64,000 bases of DNA from Neobacillus sp. PS3-34 (GCF_030915465.1 NZ_CP133267.1:496001-560000), one strand, 5' to 3'; shown: positions 46,058 through 56,799, counted from the first letter of the stretch. Program-made: numbers and translations. Notes: generated by a model not told the origin, from the sequence alone.

Positions 46058-46960
46058 TTATTGTTTTTTATTATTTTTCAAAGCCATATATCCGGCGCCA
46101 ATTAAGCCAGCATCATTACCAAATTCTGAAACTATCATTTTCACTTTGTTTACTAGATTAGAGAACACTTTCTCCTTTGTTTTTTCTGAAATTTTTTCAA
46201 CAAGCCATTGGTTATGTTGTATTACAGCTCCGCCTAAAACGATAATTCCAGGATCAAAGCAGTGAATCAAGGATGCCATTCCACTAGAAAAATATTCTAT
46301 CCATTCCCCAATCGCCTGAATTGCACCCGCATCTCCTTCTTGATACTTCTCAAAAAGTAGTCGTGAAGTTCCGTCATCTCCAAAAAGAGATTTACTCTTT
46401 TGTTCTAGCGCCATTCCACTACAAAGATTTTCTAATGTACCATTAGAGAACCCTCCTTTGGAATCAGAAAGTTGGATGCTTCCTACTTCTCCTCCGTATC
46501 CATGAGTTCCATGGAATACTTCACGGTTAATGATGATTCCACTACCAATACCTGTACTTACAGTAATGTATAGCGAATACGGATGTTCTTTTGCACTACC
46601 AATGTTTGCTTCTAATACGGCAACGGCGTTTACATCGTTTTCAATGAAAACTTCATACTCTTTAAAAAACTCGTGGATTTCAGAGATATGCACTGACTCT
46701 AAATACGGAACATTGGTTGCATCGGAAAGCATTTCTATCCCTAGTGTTAATGGAACCGGTAGCACAACCCCCATCTTTTTCACTTCTTCAGATGGATCAA
46801 GTTCTCGAATGGTCTCTTTAATAGATGTGAACAACTCTTCCTTCGTCTGAAAACTAGATGTGTCAGTAACTTTTTTGGAAAGAAGTTGCAGATTTTCATC
46901 TATCAGACCAACCCGGACATTTGTTCCTCCGATATCAAAACCAATTACTTTCTCTGTCAT
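46058..46960 (-). CDS. ROK family sugar kinase
   Basis: A 300-residue actin-fold kinase: phosphate-1 motif GFDIGGTNVRVG at the start, catalytic D in ENDVNAVAVLEANIG, and STGIGSGIIIN. The usual zinc motif (CxCGxxGCxE) of ROK proteins is missing; NGTLENLCSGMALEQ stands in its place. It should phosphorylate glucose, GlcNAc or a similar sugar freed by the glycosidases here. The ATG at 46960 has AGAGGTG seven bases before it. Placed between NagB and GH4. Confidence 0.88.
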   Translation of the reverse strand: MTEKVIGFDIGGTNVRVGLIDENLQLLSKKVTDTSSFQTKEELFTSIKETIRELDPSEEVKKMGVVLPVPLTLGIEMLSDATNVPYLESVHISEIHEFFKEYEVFIENDVNAVAVLEANIGSAKEHPYSLYITVSTGIGSGIIINREVFHGTHGYGGEVGSIQLSDSKGGFSNGTLENLCSGMALEQKSKSLFGDDGTSRLLFEKYQEGDAGAIQAIGEWIEYFSSGMASLIHCFDPGIIVLGGAVIQHNQWLVEKISEKTKEKVFSNLVNKVKMIVSEFGNDAGLIGAGYMALKNNKKQ

Positions 46961-46976
46961 ACTTTTCACCTCTAAA

Positions 46977-47696
46977 TTATTGATTCAGATTGAGGTGTTT
47001 AGCTGCAGCTGCATCTAAATAGAAATCGATATGATCGAAACCTAACATTTCCTGAGCAGGTAACTTCTTTTCACCACTCGCAAAAATTTCCTTCACAATT
47101 TCAGCTTTATGAGCACCAGTAATAGCCACTACAACTCGCTTACTATCGATTACTTGCTTTAACCCAATCGTGATCCCTTTTTCCAAATTAGTTGGTTGAT
47201 TAAAATATTTTTGAGCGACTTCCTTCGTCTTCTCAGAAAGATCAACCACTGTACTATAATCGATTACTTTAGAACCCGGTTCGTTGAGTCCGATATGTCC
47301 ATTCATTCCAACGCCCATCAAGCTAAAAGTAATCGGATTTTGTTTGATTGCTTCATCAATACGAGAGCATTCCTCATCTAAATCCTCTGCTGTTCCATCA
47401 AAGAAACAAACTTGTTGTTCTTGAAGACCAATTAGGCTAAACAGATCCTTATTTAGCATTTGGTAGCAACTTCCCTCGGATGTTTTTTCAATTCCCACCC
47501 ATTCATCTAGGCTAACAATCTTTAACTTCTGAATATCAGAATGACCTTTGATCATTTCAGAAAATTGCTTATAGCTCTTTTCTGGTGTACTCCCAGAAGC
47601 CAAGCAGAATACTGGATTTTCATCACCTAGATATTCTTTCATTTCAGCAGCAATCACTTTCGCTACATCTTCTTCAGCTTCAAAAACCCTTATCAT
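46977..47696 (-). CDS. nagB: Glucosamine-6-phosphate deaminase (NagB-like)
   Basis: A 239-residue enzyme converting glucosamine-6-phosphate to fructose-6-phosphate and ammonia. Motifs: CLASGSTPEKSYK, SLDEWVGIE (catalytic D), GVGMNGHIGLNEPGS (catalytic H and E), and TGAHKAEIV. Length is the family's normal one. It is part of a minus-strand unit after the ROK repressor, 15 bp downstream, and before the ROK kinase. Its presence indicates that amino sugars are part of the diet of this locus. Confidence 0.9.
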   Translation of the reverse strand: MIRVFEAEEDVAKVIAAEMKEYLGDENPVFCLASGSTPEKSYKQFSEMIKGHSDIQKLKIVSLDEWVGIEKTSEGSCYQMLNKDLFSLIGLQEQQVCFFDGTAEDLDEECSRIDEAIKQNPITFSLMGVGMNGHIGLNEPGSKVIDYSTVVDLSEKTKEVAQKYFNQPTNLEKGITIGLKQVIDSKRVVVAITGAHKAEIVKEIFASGEKKLPAQEMLGFDHIDFYLDAAAAKHLNLNQ

Positions 47697-47710
47697 GTTA
47701 TTGCTCCTTT

Positions 47711-48841
47711 TTATCTCGAAAGTACTTCATTCATTTCGTGTTGTAACGACAAAATTGCAGCTCCAATTGCACTTGAATTTTGAACAAGGTTAATTGAAAT
47801 CGTTGGGGCCCAATCAACATATTGTTCAATACAGTTTTTCACGCTCTCAAGTAGTCGATCTGAAAAAAGAGAAACTGACTTTCCACTTAAAATGAAATGG
47901 TCTATATCTAAAATACTAATGATGTTAATGATTGAAAGTGCTATTTTTTTTGACAAATAGTCAATACACACTTCAATTCCCTGGTCCGTGCTCAAATTGT
48001 ATGTGTTTTTCAAGCGAGAGTATTTAACTTTCCCTTCTAACCATCCTATTGATGACGGTGTTTTTTGATAGTTTTCATCAAAGCACATATATTCTAGTTC
48101 TCCCGCACTTGCATTCATACCACGGTATAGTTCGTTATTGATGATAATCCCGGCACCAATACCTTCGCCTACTGAAATATTTACTAAATTTTTAACACCA
48201 GCATCTCCTGAATTTAATGTTTTTAACTCAGCAACCGTTGCTGCGTTTACATCATTCTCAAGACTAACTGGCAATCCAACTCGACTCTCTAGCTTATCGA
48301 TAACCTCTTCATAATTGAAGTCCTTCTCCACACCATCATCAACACGCATACGAACTGTTCTTTTTCGAATGTTTATAGCTCCATCAATGGCTAAACCTAC
48401 ACCTATGATAGTTCCACCCCGTTCATCAGCTTTTTTCTTCATCTCATTGATAATATCTTCGAAGTATTTAACAAAATCTTCACTGTGAAACGGCAATTTC
48501 GCCTCCACAGAAAAACTATCGACAATTTCTCCGATGAGATTCACTAGAACGACCGCAACTTTTCTTTCAATTAATTGAATTCCTACCGTAACAAAACTGT
48601 TTTCATTTAAACGATAGACAGTTCTCTTCCTTCCCAACCCGCCTGAGCCATCACGACTCTCTCCGGATAAGGCAACAAGACCAATTTCATAAAAAAAATC
48701 GACAATCTTACTCACTGTTACAAAACTCATTGTGGTTTTTTCTGTAATCTCAACTTTTGCTATTTCAGGGTTTTGTAAAAGGATTTCATAAATGATTTTT
48801 CTGTTTTCATCTTTGATATCATTGGGCAAATACGATCTCAT
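47711..48841 (-). CDS. ROK family transcriptional repressor
   Basis: A 376-residue regulator of the NagC/XylR type. N-terminal helix-turn-helix (about residues 15-60: RKIIYEILLQNPEIAKVEI, then SFVTVSKIVDFFYEIGLV) and a ROK domain from about 85 (ENDVNAATVAELKTLN, SVGEGIGAGIIINNELYRG). The zinc motif typical of ROK is not conserved. It is the first gene of the nagB-ROK-GH4-GH3 unit and is divergent from the second GH4 gene, with palindromes in between (48911-48948 and 49007-49033). It probably represses the locus until a sugar is present. Confidence 0.9.
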   Translation of the reverse strand: MRSYLPNDIKDENRKIIYEILLQNPEIAKVEITEKTTMSFVTVSKIVDFFYEIGLVALSGESRDGSGGLGRKRTVYRLNENSFVTVGIQLIERKVAVVLVNLIGEIVDSFSVEAKLPFHSEDFVKYFEDIINEMKKKADERGGTIIGVGLAIDGAINIRKRTVRMRVDDGVEKDFNYEEVIDKLESRVGLPVSLENDVNAATVAELKTLNSGDAGVKNLVNISVGEGIGAGIIINNELYRGMNASAGELEYMCFDENYQKTPSSIGWLEGKVKYSRLKNTYNLSTDQGIEVCIDYLSKKIALSIINIISILDIDHFILSGKSVSLFSDRLLESVKNCIEQYVDWAPTISINLVQNSSAIGAAILSLQHEMNEVLSR

Positions 48842-48910
48842 TTAAATCCCTCCAAAAGAATTATAACACAATTAATTTACAAAGTTAAATAATAGTTTAA
48901 TAACCAATAC

Positions 48911-48948
48911 AATGCAGTCTGAACCCCATGTTTTGCTCAGACTGCATT
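48911..48948. other. Perfect 12-bp palindrome in the ROK-GH4 gap
   Basis: AATGCAGTCTGA (48911-48922) and TCAGACTGCATT (48937-48948) pair perfectly over a 14-nt loop; AATTTTATTT follows on the plus strand. It could be a terminator-like structure ahead of GH4 or an operator. Confidence 0.5.
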
Positions 48949-49006
48949 AATTTTATTTAGAAAAAATCTAATCATTTCCACAGTAGACTTTTAACGTTAT
49001 TTTATA

Positions 49007-49033
49007 AGATTAATTTATAAAATTAATTAATCT
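49007..49033. promoter_or_regulatory. AT-rich inverted repeat before the GH4 gene, possible ROK operator
   Basis: AGATTAATT (49007-49015) and AATTAATCT (49025-49033) are perfect inverses with a 9-nt gap, about 60 bp before the GH4 start. AT-rich operators are usual for ROK repressors, and the repressor gene is divergent from here. Confidence 0.4.
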
Positions 49034-49094
49034 TCTCGACTAGATTACCCTCTTTATTTTATAATAAAAAGACTTAAGTCACTAGGAGGCAATT

Positions 49095-50498
49095 ATGAAA
49101 AAATATGAAAAATTAAAAATCGCCATAATTGGTGCTGGAAGCGTTTCCTTTTGCCCTTCAACCGTTTTAGACATTTTTCAAAGCGAAGAAATTAATACTT
49201 TGCCTCTTGAAATTGCTTTGATGGACATCAAAAAAGAAGCACTTGATGTGAGCTTCGGCTTCTGTCAAAAATTAAGAGACCAAAAAAATCCTCAAGCGAA
49301 AATTTCTGCAACCACTAATTTAAAAGAAGCACTACATGATGCGGATTTTGTCGTTACAGCCATCGAAAAAGACAGATACCATTACTGGTCACAAGACTTT
49401 CATATTCCCCGCAAATATGGTTTTAGACAAATTTACGGAGAAAACGGCGGTCCAGGTGGTTTGTTCCACACATTGCGTAATTTAGGACCAATGCTAGAAA
49501 TCGCACATGCAATGGAAGAAGTTTGTCCGGATGCTCTTCTACTAAACTATACAAATCCTGAGGCAAAACTAGTAGAAATTATTTTAAAATCAACAAAAAT
49601 CAAAGCTGTTGGACTTTGCCATGGCGAATGGTGGGGTGTGTGGCAGGTTGCTCACATGTTAGGCATGAAAATGGAAGACATTGAGACAGAAGCATGTGGA
49701 CTTAACCACTTCGCCTGCTTAACAAAAATTGTTGATAAAAAGACAGGCAAAGACTTGTATCCTTTACTAAAAGAAAAAGAAAAACAATTGCCTAAACTAG
49801 CTCATTGGGATCATGATACTTTATCAAGACTAATGTTGAGAATTTATGGGGTATGGATGTACCCAGGGGCGAATCATATTGGTGAGTACTTTGCGTGGAG
49901 TGATGCATACTTAGCAAGTGCAGCAATGCAGTTCTTTTACGATCCGGCAACAGAAAATCCTTGGGAAAATAAAAACAATCCACTTGAGCTTGTTTACACG
50001 GTTGACTCTATCGTAAACCGTGATTGGGAAACTGAAATGGCTCAAAAAGATGCAAATGCTATTTTTGAAAGTGCTTTTACAGTGAAAGACAAAGAAGAAT
50101 CTGGTGATATAGTTCAAAGCAGCGAATATGGTGTACCAATTATTGAAGCAATCGTATTCAATAAAACGACAAAAATTGGTGCAGTAAATGTTTTGAATGA
50201 TGGATATGCACCAAATCTTCCTAACGGTATGGCTGTTGAAATACCTGCTATTGTTGATGGAGATGGTATTCATCCTCAAAAAACAGCAAAAATTCCTACA
50301 GCACTTGCTGCAATGATTGCAACACAAGGCGCAATCACTGAATTGTTACATGAAGCTTATAATGAAAAGTCAAGAAACAAACTGCTACAAGCGGTTTTAC
50401 TTGACCCTACAGTTTCTTCCTACAACAATGCTGTAGCGATGATTAATGAAATGTTTGAAGCGCAAAAAGAAGTTTTACCTGACCTTAGATGGAATTAA
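49095..50498 (+). CDS. GH4 family glycosidase, second copy
   Basis: A 467-residue paralogue of the protein at 44642-46042: IAIIGAGSVSFCPSTVLDI start, NYTNPEAK, GLCHGEWWG (metal C and H) and CGLNHFACL. Same predicted chemistry (NAD-dependent glycosidase, no signal peptide). A strong RBS (AGGAGG) precedes the ATG. It is the only sugar gene on the plus strand in the island, transcribed away from the ROK repressor, and has its own terminator. Confidence 0.9.
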   Translation: MKKYEKLKIAIIGAGSVSFCPSTVLDIFQSEEINTLPLEIALMDIKKEALDVSFGFCQKLRDQKNPQAKISATTNLKEALHDADFVVTAIEKDRYHYWSQDFHIPRKYGFRQIYGENGGPGGLFHTLRNLGPMLEIAHAMEEVCPDALLLNYTNPEAKLVEIILKSTKIKAVGLCHGEWWGVWQVAHMLGMKMEDIETEACGLNHFACLTKIVDKKTGKDLYPLLKEKEKQLPKLAHWDHDTLSRLMLRIYGVWMYPGANHIGEYFAWSDAYLASAAMQFFYDPATENPWENKNNPLELVYTVDSIVNRDWETEMAQKDANAIFESAFTVKDKEESGDIVQSSEYGVPIIEAIVFNKTTKIGAVNVLNDGYAPNLPNGMAVEIPAIVDGDGIHPQKTAKIPTALAAMIATQGAITELLHEAYNEKSRNKLLQAVLLDPTVSSYNNAVAMINEMFEAQKEVLPDLRWN

Positions 50499-50560
50499 AA
50501 AATACTTTTTAAAACGGTATTTCCTTTTGGTTCTGTAACTTATAAAATAATGTTTTTAGA

Positions 50561-50594
50561 AAAAGCCCGAGAGATTCTATTTACTCGGGCTTTT
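50561..50594 (+). terminator. Terminator of the plus-strand GH4 gene
   Basis: AAAAGCCCGAG (50561-50571) pairs with CTCGGGCTTTT (50584-50594). Confidence 0.8.
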
Positions 50595-50598
50595 AACT

Positions 50599-50635
50599 AA
50601 AAAAACTCGGTGGTTTTCAAAAAAACCTCCGAGTT
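50599..50635 (-). terminator. Terminator of the GH16 gene unit
   Basis: On the minus strand AACTCGGAGGTTTT (50635-50622) pairs with AAAACCACCGAGTT (50617-50604), followed by TTTTTT. Confidence 0.75.
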
Positions 50636-50680
50636 CAAAAAATTCGCTTATTGCATTTCTACGACTAACTTTTTTTACTG

Positions 50681-51400
50681 CTATAATTCATACACTCTCA
50701 CATAGTCAACTTCCATTTCGTAAGGAAGCATAGTTTCATCAATTTCGCCACCCCAGAATCCACCGATTGCTACATTTAGAATCAAAAAGAATTCTTGATC
50801 GAATGGCCAACCTGTTTCGCTTGTATCTTCGTAATCTTGTTTATTAAAGCTAGCCACTTCTCTATCATCGTAAAAGAATTTTATATAATCAGGAGTCCAT
50901 TCACACGAATACTTATGGAACGTACTTGTTACATTATCAAGTGGTTCAAAATGTGTGCGTTGTGTGTTAATCGCATGATTATAAGACTCAGTATGCAGGC
51001 TCACATGAACCATGTTTTCCTCTTTACCAACGTGCTCCATGATATCGATTTCACCGCATAAAGGCCAATCTTTTCCTTCCATTATACTATTTGGCAGCAT
51101 CCAAATAGCCGGCCAGCTGCCTTTTCCCTTTGGAAGTTTTGCACTTACATCAACTCTTCCGTATTTCATTGAAAATGTTCCGTAAGTTAGAAGTTTAGCA
51201 GATGTGTAATGATTTTCTTCAAAGTCTTCTTTGAATCCAACAATGTGTAACTTTCCATCCTTTACAAATGAATTTTTCAATCTATCTGTGTAATATTGAG
51301 ATTCATTGTTACCAAAACCGTGTCCCCCAATGTCATGTACCCATTTCTCAGAATTTGGTGCACCTTCATAATCAAATTCGTCACAAAAAATCAATTTCAT
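50681..51400 (-). CDS. GH16 family beta-glucanase, cytoplasmic
   Basis: A 239-residue glycosidase with the GH16 signature: CGEIDIMEHVG, where the first E is the nucleophile and the last the acid/base (ExDxxE type, as in laminarinases). SWPAIWMLP and NVAIGGFWGG are also typical. There is no signal peptide, unlike most secreted GH16 enzymes; MKLIF is the likely start. It should cut beta-1,3 (or 1,3-1,4) glucan oligosaccharides inside the cell. It closes the minus-strand unit made of cupin, Gfo/Idh, GH30, HAD and DUF6259 genes. Confidence 0.9.
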   Translation of the reverse strand: MKLIFCDEFDYEGAPNSEKWVHDIGGHGFGNNESQYYTDRLKNSFVKDGKLHIVGFKEDFEENHYTSAKLLTYGTFSMKYGRVDVSAKLPKGKGSWPAIWMLPNSIMEGKDWPLCGEIDIMEHVGKEENMVHVSLHTESYNHAINTQRTHFEPLDNVTSTFHKYSCEWTPDYIKFFYDDREVASFNKQDYEDTSETGWPFDQEFFLILNVAIGGFWGGEIDETMLPYEMEVDYVRVYEL

Positions 51401-51460
51401 AAGTCCTGCCTCCACTTAGCATATTTTTTTAATTTTTTTAAAGCAATACTTAGAATAGGG

Positions 51461-53570
51461 TTAATTCTGGATTACTACGACAATTCTTTCAGCCGGCACA
51501 TTAATCTTCTGTTTTGCTTTAGCAGTTGTTGGATTTTCAAAAGGAGTGTAAACAGTAAACTCACCTAAACCACTCAAGAAGTCAATACTAGCTTCTTGTG
51601 CTTGTGAGTCAGTGTTTGTAAATACGCAGCCTTTTCTGCCAGTTTTCTCATTAACAAAACACTTGTATTTTACATGATTTTCAGAAGAAACCCATGCAGC
51701 AGCATCAGATTTTTTCATAAAGCGTCCATAATAAATGACGTCCTTCACTTGCGCTCTAATCTTTTCTACTTCTTGAATATACGCACTAAGCTTTGTGAAC
51801 TTCGGATGATCCATTCCAGCAGTAATCATCATCGGACTAATGAACAATTGATACCCATTTCTGATCCCTTCATTCACCGTTGTATAGTCACACGGTTGAT
51901 CAATGCAGTAACATGGTGTCCACTCTGGAAGAGTATATTTGATTGTACATGTGTGGTCTGCAGCCCATGGGTTCGTCCACATCCAGTTCACATCTGTGTA
52001 CTCTAGAAACCGATCCCAGCTTCCTTCAATTGAGAAACAGAAATCAGGATTAATTGCCTTGCACGCTTCGTCTAACTCTTTACAGAATTCTAAAATACCT
52101 TTCCAAATGGATGTGTCTGGCGCGTAACCCATTGCGCGGATTTTCGGGTTCAAATCAATTGCGGTTAAATTTGAGAATCCGATTTTATCGACATGCACTC
52201 CATCAGCACCTATTTCAACTAACCACTTCATCTTCTCAACAATGTAATCACGCATTGGCTTATATGATGGATTAATACTCATTAGCTTAGGGCTAGACCA
52301 GTTTTTTCGAGCAGCAAAAGTACCCATGCCAAAACCCATTTGATACTGATTACCAAACTGATCTGTAATTCGATAATCCTCGAACTCTTCTTTGTAGATA
52401 TCCATTGATGTGTCCATCTGATGAAAGTTCACAAAGAAGAAAAATTTCACGCCAACTGAATGTGCATACTCGATTCCAGCACGCAGCTCTTCCTCTGTGC
52501 CAAGACGCGGTTCGATATCATAATATGGATAGCCTTTGTCGTGTCCACCAAAATCCCATCCACAAGCCAGAACGGCATTAACACCGTACTTCTTCGCAGA
52601 ATCAACCCATCTAGGAATATCTTTGTATGTAAACAAAATATTACCTTCAGGCAGCATGAACATTGTACATAAAAACGATGTCTCATCTCTTTGCCATCTC
52701 AGGGTTAACTATTTTGAAGTTTTCTCTAAACCACTTTTCATAAAAATTTGGGGCATTTTCCCAGTTACCCTCGTGGTACTTAATTACCAATGGTGGTGAA
52801 ACAAACGTATCTCCCTTCTTTGTGTACGGAAAAAATACCCAGTTCATGTTCATACCGATTGGCAGGTCCTTATCGAAGTCCTCTGGCTTTGGCCAGTTGT
52901 CTTCTCTAAAATGAGCTGCTCCTGGCTCCAATTCAAAACGAATGGACTTAAATCTAGGCTCTGTGTCATAGCATGCGAAGTAAACGCCTCGATTTATTTT
53001 TTCATTATAAAAGTCAAACCACTGTACACCCATTTCTCCAGGATACGAATAAGACACCTCAGGAATAGGCAGACCTAATTCCATTGGCGCGTGGAAATGC
53101 GTGAACAAATCCTCTCCAGCACTTTCTCCGTTCATCGGAATCATAGCCTTTGTATCTTTACGCTCACCAAGTCCGTTGATTCCACCAATAATAGGCGCCC
53201 ATACTTCTGAAAAATCGCTGTCCGTTCGGTTCTCAGCACTTACTTGGAAAGAAATCTGGTCATCGACTAGCGTGATTGCCATCGACACGTCTAAGTCATG
53301 CTCGCCAAGCTCGTTCTTAAGAGGTCCCTTCCAGAAAAGGTTCAACGAGTTCTCGCCTTTTTCAATCGAAGTCAGCTTTTGACATTTCCCGAAGATATAA
53401 TTTGCTTCCCGCTCTTCTGTCTGCAAATTGATTTGAAAATTAGCAGCCAGACGTGGTTCTTTGATTAAATCCTCGCTAATATCCTTGAAATGAATACTCT
53501 CGATATTACCGTTTTCATTACTTACCGCGATACGTAATACTTCATTTTCTAATATTGTGGACGCTCTCAT
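51461..53570 (-). pseudogene. Putative glycosidase with DUF6259-like TIM barrel, one frame break
   Basis: The two pieces make about 703 residues: an N-terminal beta-sandwich (to about 280) and a TIM barrel with GWDFGGHDKGYPYYDIEP, DGVHVDKIGFSN and DFCFSIEGSWDRF (candidate catalytic D and E). I believe this is the DUF6259 group, distantly like GH36/GH31. The frame changes near 52690, after NPEMAKR, where the net change is one base too many or two too few; ATGGCCAAAAGAGAT would restore it, again a GGCC word. No signal peptide. The substrate is unknown. Confidence 0.8.
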
Positions 53571-53682
53571 GTTATACTCCTTTTAGAATATAATCGCATA
53601 TTACTGGAAAATTTGGTTTTGTACTTTTCGAAATTTACAAACATTTCAAATTACCAGAAAGCTATTAAGTTTTGCAAGCTCA

Positions 53683-54408
53683 TTATTCCCAGATAAACTT
53701 TCCGTTTTCATTAATCATCTCTTCGATACTCGGAATAATGTATTTTGCAAGCTCTCCTAGAGTTTCCTTACTACCTACTCCTGAAAGAACACCAACACCA
53801 CCAGCACTTTTACTGTTAATTGAAAGTTTCATATCACAAATTGTGTCTCCAACAACTAGGACTTCCTCAGGCTTAATTCCAAACTGCTCACAGAACACAT
53901 TTAACACTTCTGGATCTGGTTTCTTGTTATAGCGGTCACCAGTGCCGATGAAATCGATGTATTCATCAATGCCTATTTGCTGAATACAAACTTTTGTGGA
54001 CTCATAGTCATCTGATGTAGCAACACCCATAACAATTTCTTTTTCCTTGAAAATTGAAAGCGCTTTTTGAAGGTCACATGTAGGTAATATAGAATCCTTT
54101 TTTTCTTTGGTTTTCGTGTGCAACATCTTTGCTACTAGAGGGAAAACTCCCGGCGCTTCTTTTGAAAGAACTCGGTTGAATTGAGTTGCAATATCTAATG
54201 TTGTCCCGCTTGCTAAAAAACCTTTTTCATCAATTTCCTCTCCATACAAGCCAATTGACTCAGCTAACTTTGACCTTAATTCTTCATTATTCACTTCATT
54301 TCGAAGTGTCAACAGATCATCAATAATTGAGTAAATGATTTGAATCCAAATTTCTTTAAATCTAATCAAAGTTCCATCCTTATCAAATAAAATTCCTTTA
54401 ATAACCAT
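53683..54408 (-). CDS. HAD family hydrolase
   Basis: A 241-residue haloacid-dehalogenase phosphatase: FDKDGTL (nucleophile D) at the start, GVATSDD (motif II), K in NKKPDPEVLNVF (motif III) and VVGDTICDMKL (motif IV). The cap domain is helical. It overlaps the GH30 stop by one base (TAATG), so they are translated together. It probably removes phosphate from a sugar phosphate, such as beta-phosphoglucomutase-like members do. Confidence 0.88.
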   Translation of the reverse strand: MVIKGILFDKDGTLIRFKEIWIQIIYSIIDDLLTLRNEVNNEELRSKLAESIGLYGEEIDEKGFLASGTTLDIATQFNRVLSKEAPGVFPLVAKMLHTKTKEKKDSILPTCDLQKALSIFKEKEIVMGVATSDDYESTKVCIQQIGIDEYIDFIGTGDRYNKKPDPEVLNVFCEQFGIKPEEVLVVGDTICDMKLSINSKSAGGVGVLSGVGSKETLGELAKYIIPSIEEMINENGKFIWE

Positions 54409-55744
54409 TAGTTGATTAACCCAGTAGTAATTGAACCTGCTGGGGCTGTGATTTTCACTACCTCACCATTTAAGCGAATGTTCACTTCTAGGTCTTCTTT
54501 AGAAATGTTCATTAAAACTGTTACGATTGTGCCGTCTGGATTCTTTAATGTGGTCATTTCTAACTTTGGCGAATACTTCGTGCTTGCAATACGCTTCGCC
54601 CCTGGCACAATATAGTGACTGAAATGTTTAATGTAATCAAATGAAAGTTTTTCTTCGACAACGTCTTTATCTGTATCACACATAATTGGCGCATCACAGA
54701 AGTTATTAACATGGTTAGGACCGCCTTGTGCATTCAAATAAATGTTCCAATCGATAAATGAATTCATGCCAGCATTGATATTGCCGATGATATCTCTACC
54801 ATACATTTGCGCTTTCTCTAATTGCCCAGTCTGGGAGAAACGGCTATATTCTACACAGCCTTCCGTGAATATTAATTTTTTATCAGGGAATTTTTCAGAA
54901 ACGAGGCGGAGTGCATCAAAGTGATCTCCTGTATACCAATGGAAACCAATTCCTTGTACCATTTTGTCTGTCTCGTTATCAATAATTTCGCAAGCACGTT
55001 CAAATACACGTTCTTTATTATGATCCCAAATCACTACATCAAGATATTTAATATCATTTTCTTGAATGGATGGGTATAAGAAATCGCGCAAGAATTCTTT
55101 TTCTTGTTGGCCGTGTACGTGCAAGAATCCCATGTTTGGACGGCATTTGGCTCGTTTTGAATGGTCAAATAATCAATTTGATAACCTTTTGCACGATATT
55201 CTTTAATATAGTGGCAAATATAATCTGCCCAGAACTTTCTATATTCAGGTTTTAAAGAGCCTCCGAATGTGCGTTGCCCATTCGTCTTCATAAATGCAGG
55301 TGGGGACCACGGGGACATGACAACGCTCAATCTCTTCCCAGCTGTTGCTTCCGCAGCATCTAATAGCGGAAGAATGTATTTCTCGTCACGTTCTAGTGTA
55401 AAAGACTTGAATTCCGTATCCGTTGGGTCACTCATTGCTTCATACATATTTACTGAGAAGTCACAGCTATCAATGTGCGTACGAACAATGTTGTAACGAG
55501 CTCCGCTTTCCCCAAAATAGGCTTCTACCATTTTCTTTTTGCTTTCTTCACTCATTTGTGAATAAGTGAATGCTGCAGCTTCCGTGATTGCTCCACCAAA
55601 CCCATCAAAAGTTTGGTACTCCATTTGAGGATAAATATTAACCGCAGCCATTTCAGTATTGTTGTCTGCGCCAAAATCTAGACTTGATTCAAAAGTATCT
55701 TTCACATCATTTTTGTAAGTAGTTGTAACTAATTTAATTTTCAT
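54408..55744 (-). pseudogene. GH30 family glycosidase, one frameshift
   Basis: About 445 residues in total, without signal peptide. TIM barrel with TIQNEPNA (acid/base E) and FTEGCVEYS (nucleophile E), then a small beta domain at the C-terminus. The frame breaks near 55110, at TACACGGCCAAC; one added G (GGGCC) restores CTYTGQQEKEFLRDFLYPS, which matches its paralogue at 58656-59991. The ATG at 55744 is used because GGAGG lies before it. GH30 in this form is a glucosylceramidase-like or beta-1,6-glucanase enzyme. The break fits the GGCC pattern. Confidence 0.9.
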
Positions 55745-55785
55745 ATGAAAACCTCCACTTGATATGCAATATTTACAGCCCATTT

Positions 55786-56799
55786 TTACAGAATTTCAGA
55801 AATTGCAACTTGGCGATTCTCTTTTGAAGATTTGTTTATAGCAAGTTGTGTTGCTAGTGTTTGTAAATTATCTCTTCCTGAAATTGCAGGCTCTCTATCC
55901 TCTATGATAGAACTAGCAAACTCTGCAAAAACCCTCTTTACGTCCGCGTAGTCAGTCCACTCTAGTGGAACTCTAGTAACGTTTTCATGCTCATCTACAA
56001 CGTAAACTCCATAGTCTTGGCCAAGATCATCTAAGTGAATCGAGCCATTTTTACACTGAATTCTCCATTTACCTTCCCAAGGCGTTGAAAGTCCCTTTGA
56101 AAGAAGCGTTCCTGTATAGAAAACTGGTATACCTATCTCCATTTCAAAAGCAGCATGCACACAAGGATCGCCCTTATAACCGCTATTTTTCTCATTCCAA
56201 GTTTTACCATTAACGGTTTTTACATTAGAACCTAGCACATAGCGAATTAAATCGGTGTGATGAATCGCCATTTCCATTAGCATGTAGTTTTCCATTTCTT
56301 TTTGATAGGGCTTTCCGTCATGGAAGTAGTAGAATTGCACGTTTGCAAATTCTAATTCGCCCAGTTTCTTTTCTTGAACCAATTTAATTAGATCGTGCAC
56401 ATGCAAGTTATATCGATAGTTCTGATCTACCATTAGCTTAAGATTTTTCTTTTCAGCTAATTCAACCAATTCTTTCCCCTCGATAACATCTAGCACGAAC
56501 GGCTTTTCTATTAAAACATGAAATCCACTTTCTAATGCATCCTTACATATTTCAAAGTGAACTGGTGAAATCGCAGATATGTAAACTGCATCAGCACCAG
56601 CTTCTGCGAATGCCTTCTTGTGATCGTTATATAATTTACTGCTGTCAACATTTAGTTGACGAGCCGCTTCTTCCAATCCTGGTTGATATGGATCAACCAA
56701 TCCTGCATATTCAAAATCTGGAGAAGAAACAATTGCATTCACCCCAACTCCAGTACCGTGTGAGCCTAGTCCAACTTGAACAATTTTTAATTTACTCAT
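55786..56799 (-). CDS. Gfo/Idh/MocA family oxidoreductase
   Basis: A 337-residue NAD(P)-dependent dehydrogenase: Rossmann start KIVQVGLGSHGTGVGVNAI, EKP motif in FHVLIEKPFVLD and C-terminal AIHHTDLIRYVLGSN. It likely oxidises or reduces a sugar or sugar-lactone. A second member lies at 32625-33667. It sits between the cupin and the GH30 gene in one unit (about 20 bp from the cupin). Confidence 0.9.
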   Translation of the reverse strand: MSKLKIVQVGLGSHGTGVGVNAIVSSPDFEYAGLVDPYQPGLEEAARQLNVDSSKLYNDHKKAFAEAGADAVYISAISPVHFEICKDALESGFHVLIEKPFVLDVIEGKELVELAEKKNLKLMVDQNYRYNLHVHDLIKLVQEKKLGELEFANVQFYYFHDGKPYQKEMENYMLMEMAIHHTDLIRYVLGSNVKTVNGKTWNEKNSGYKGDPCVHAAFEMEIGIPVFYTGTLLSKGLSTPWEGKWRIQCKNGSIHLDDLGQDYGVYVVDEHENVTRVPLEWTDYADVKRVFAEFASSIIEDREPAISGRDNLQTLATQLAINKSSKENRQVAISEIL

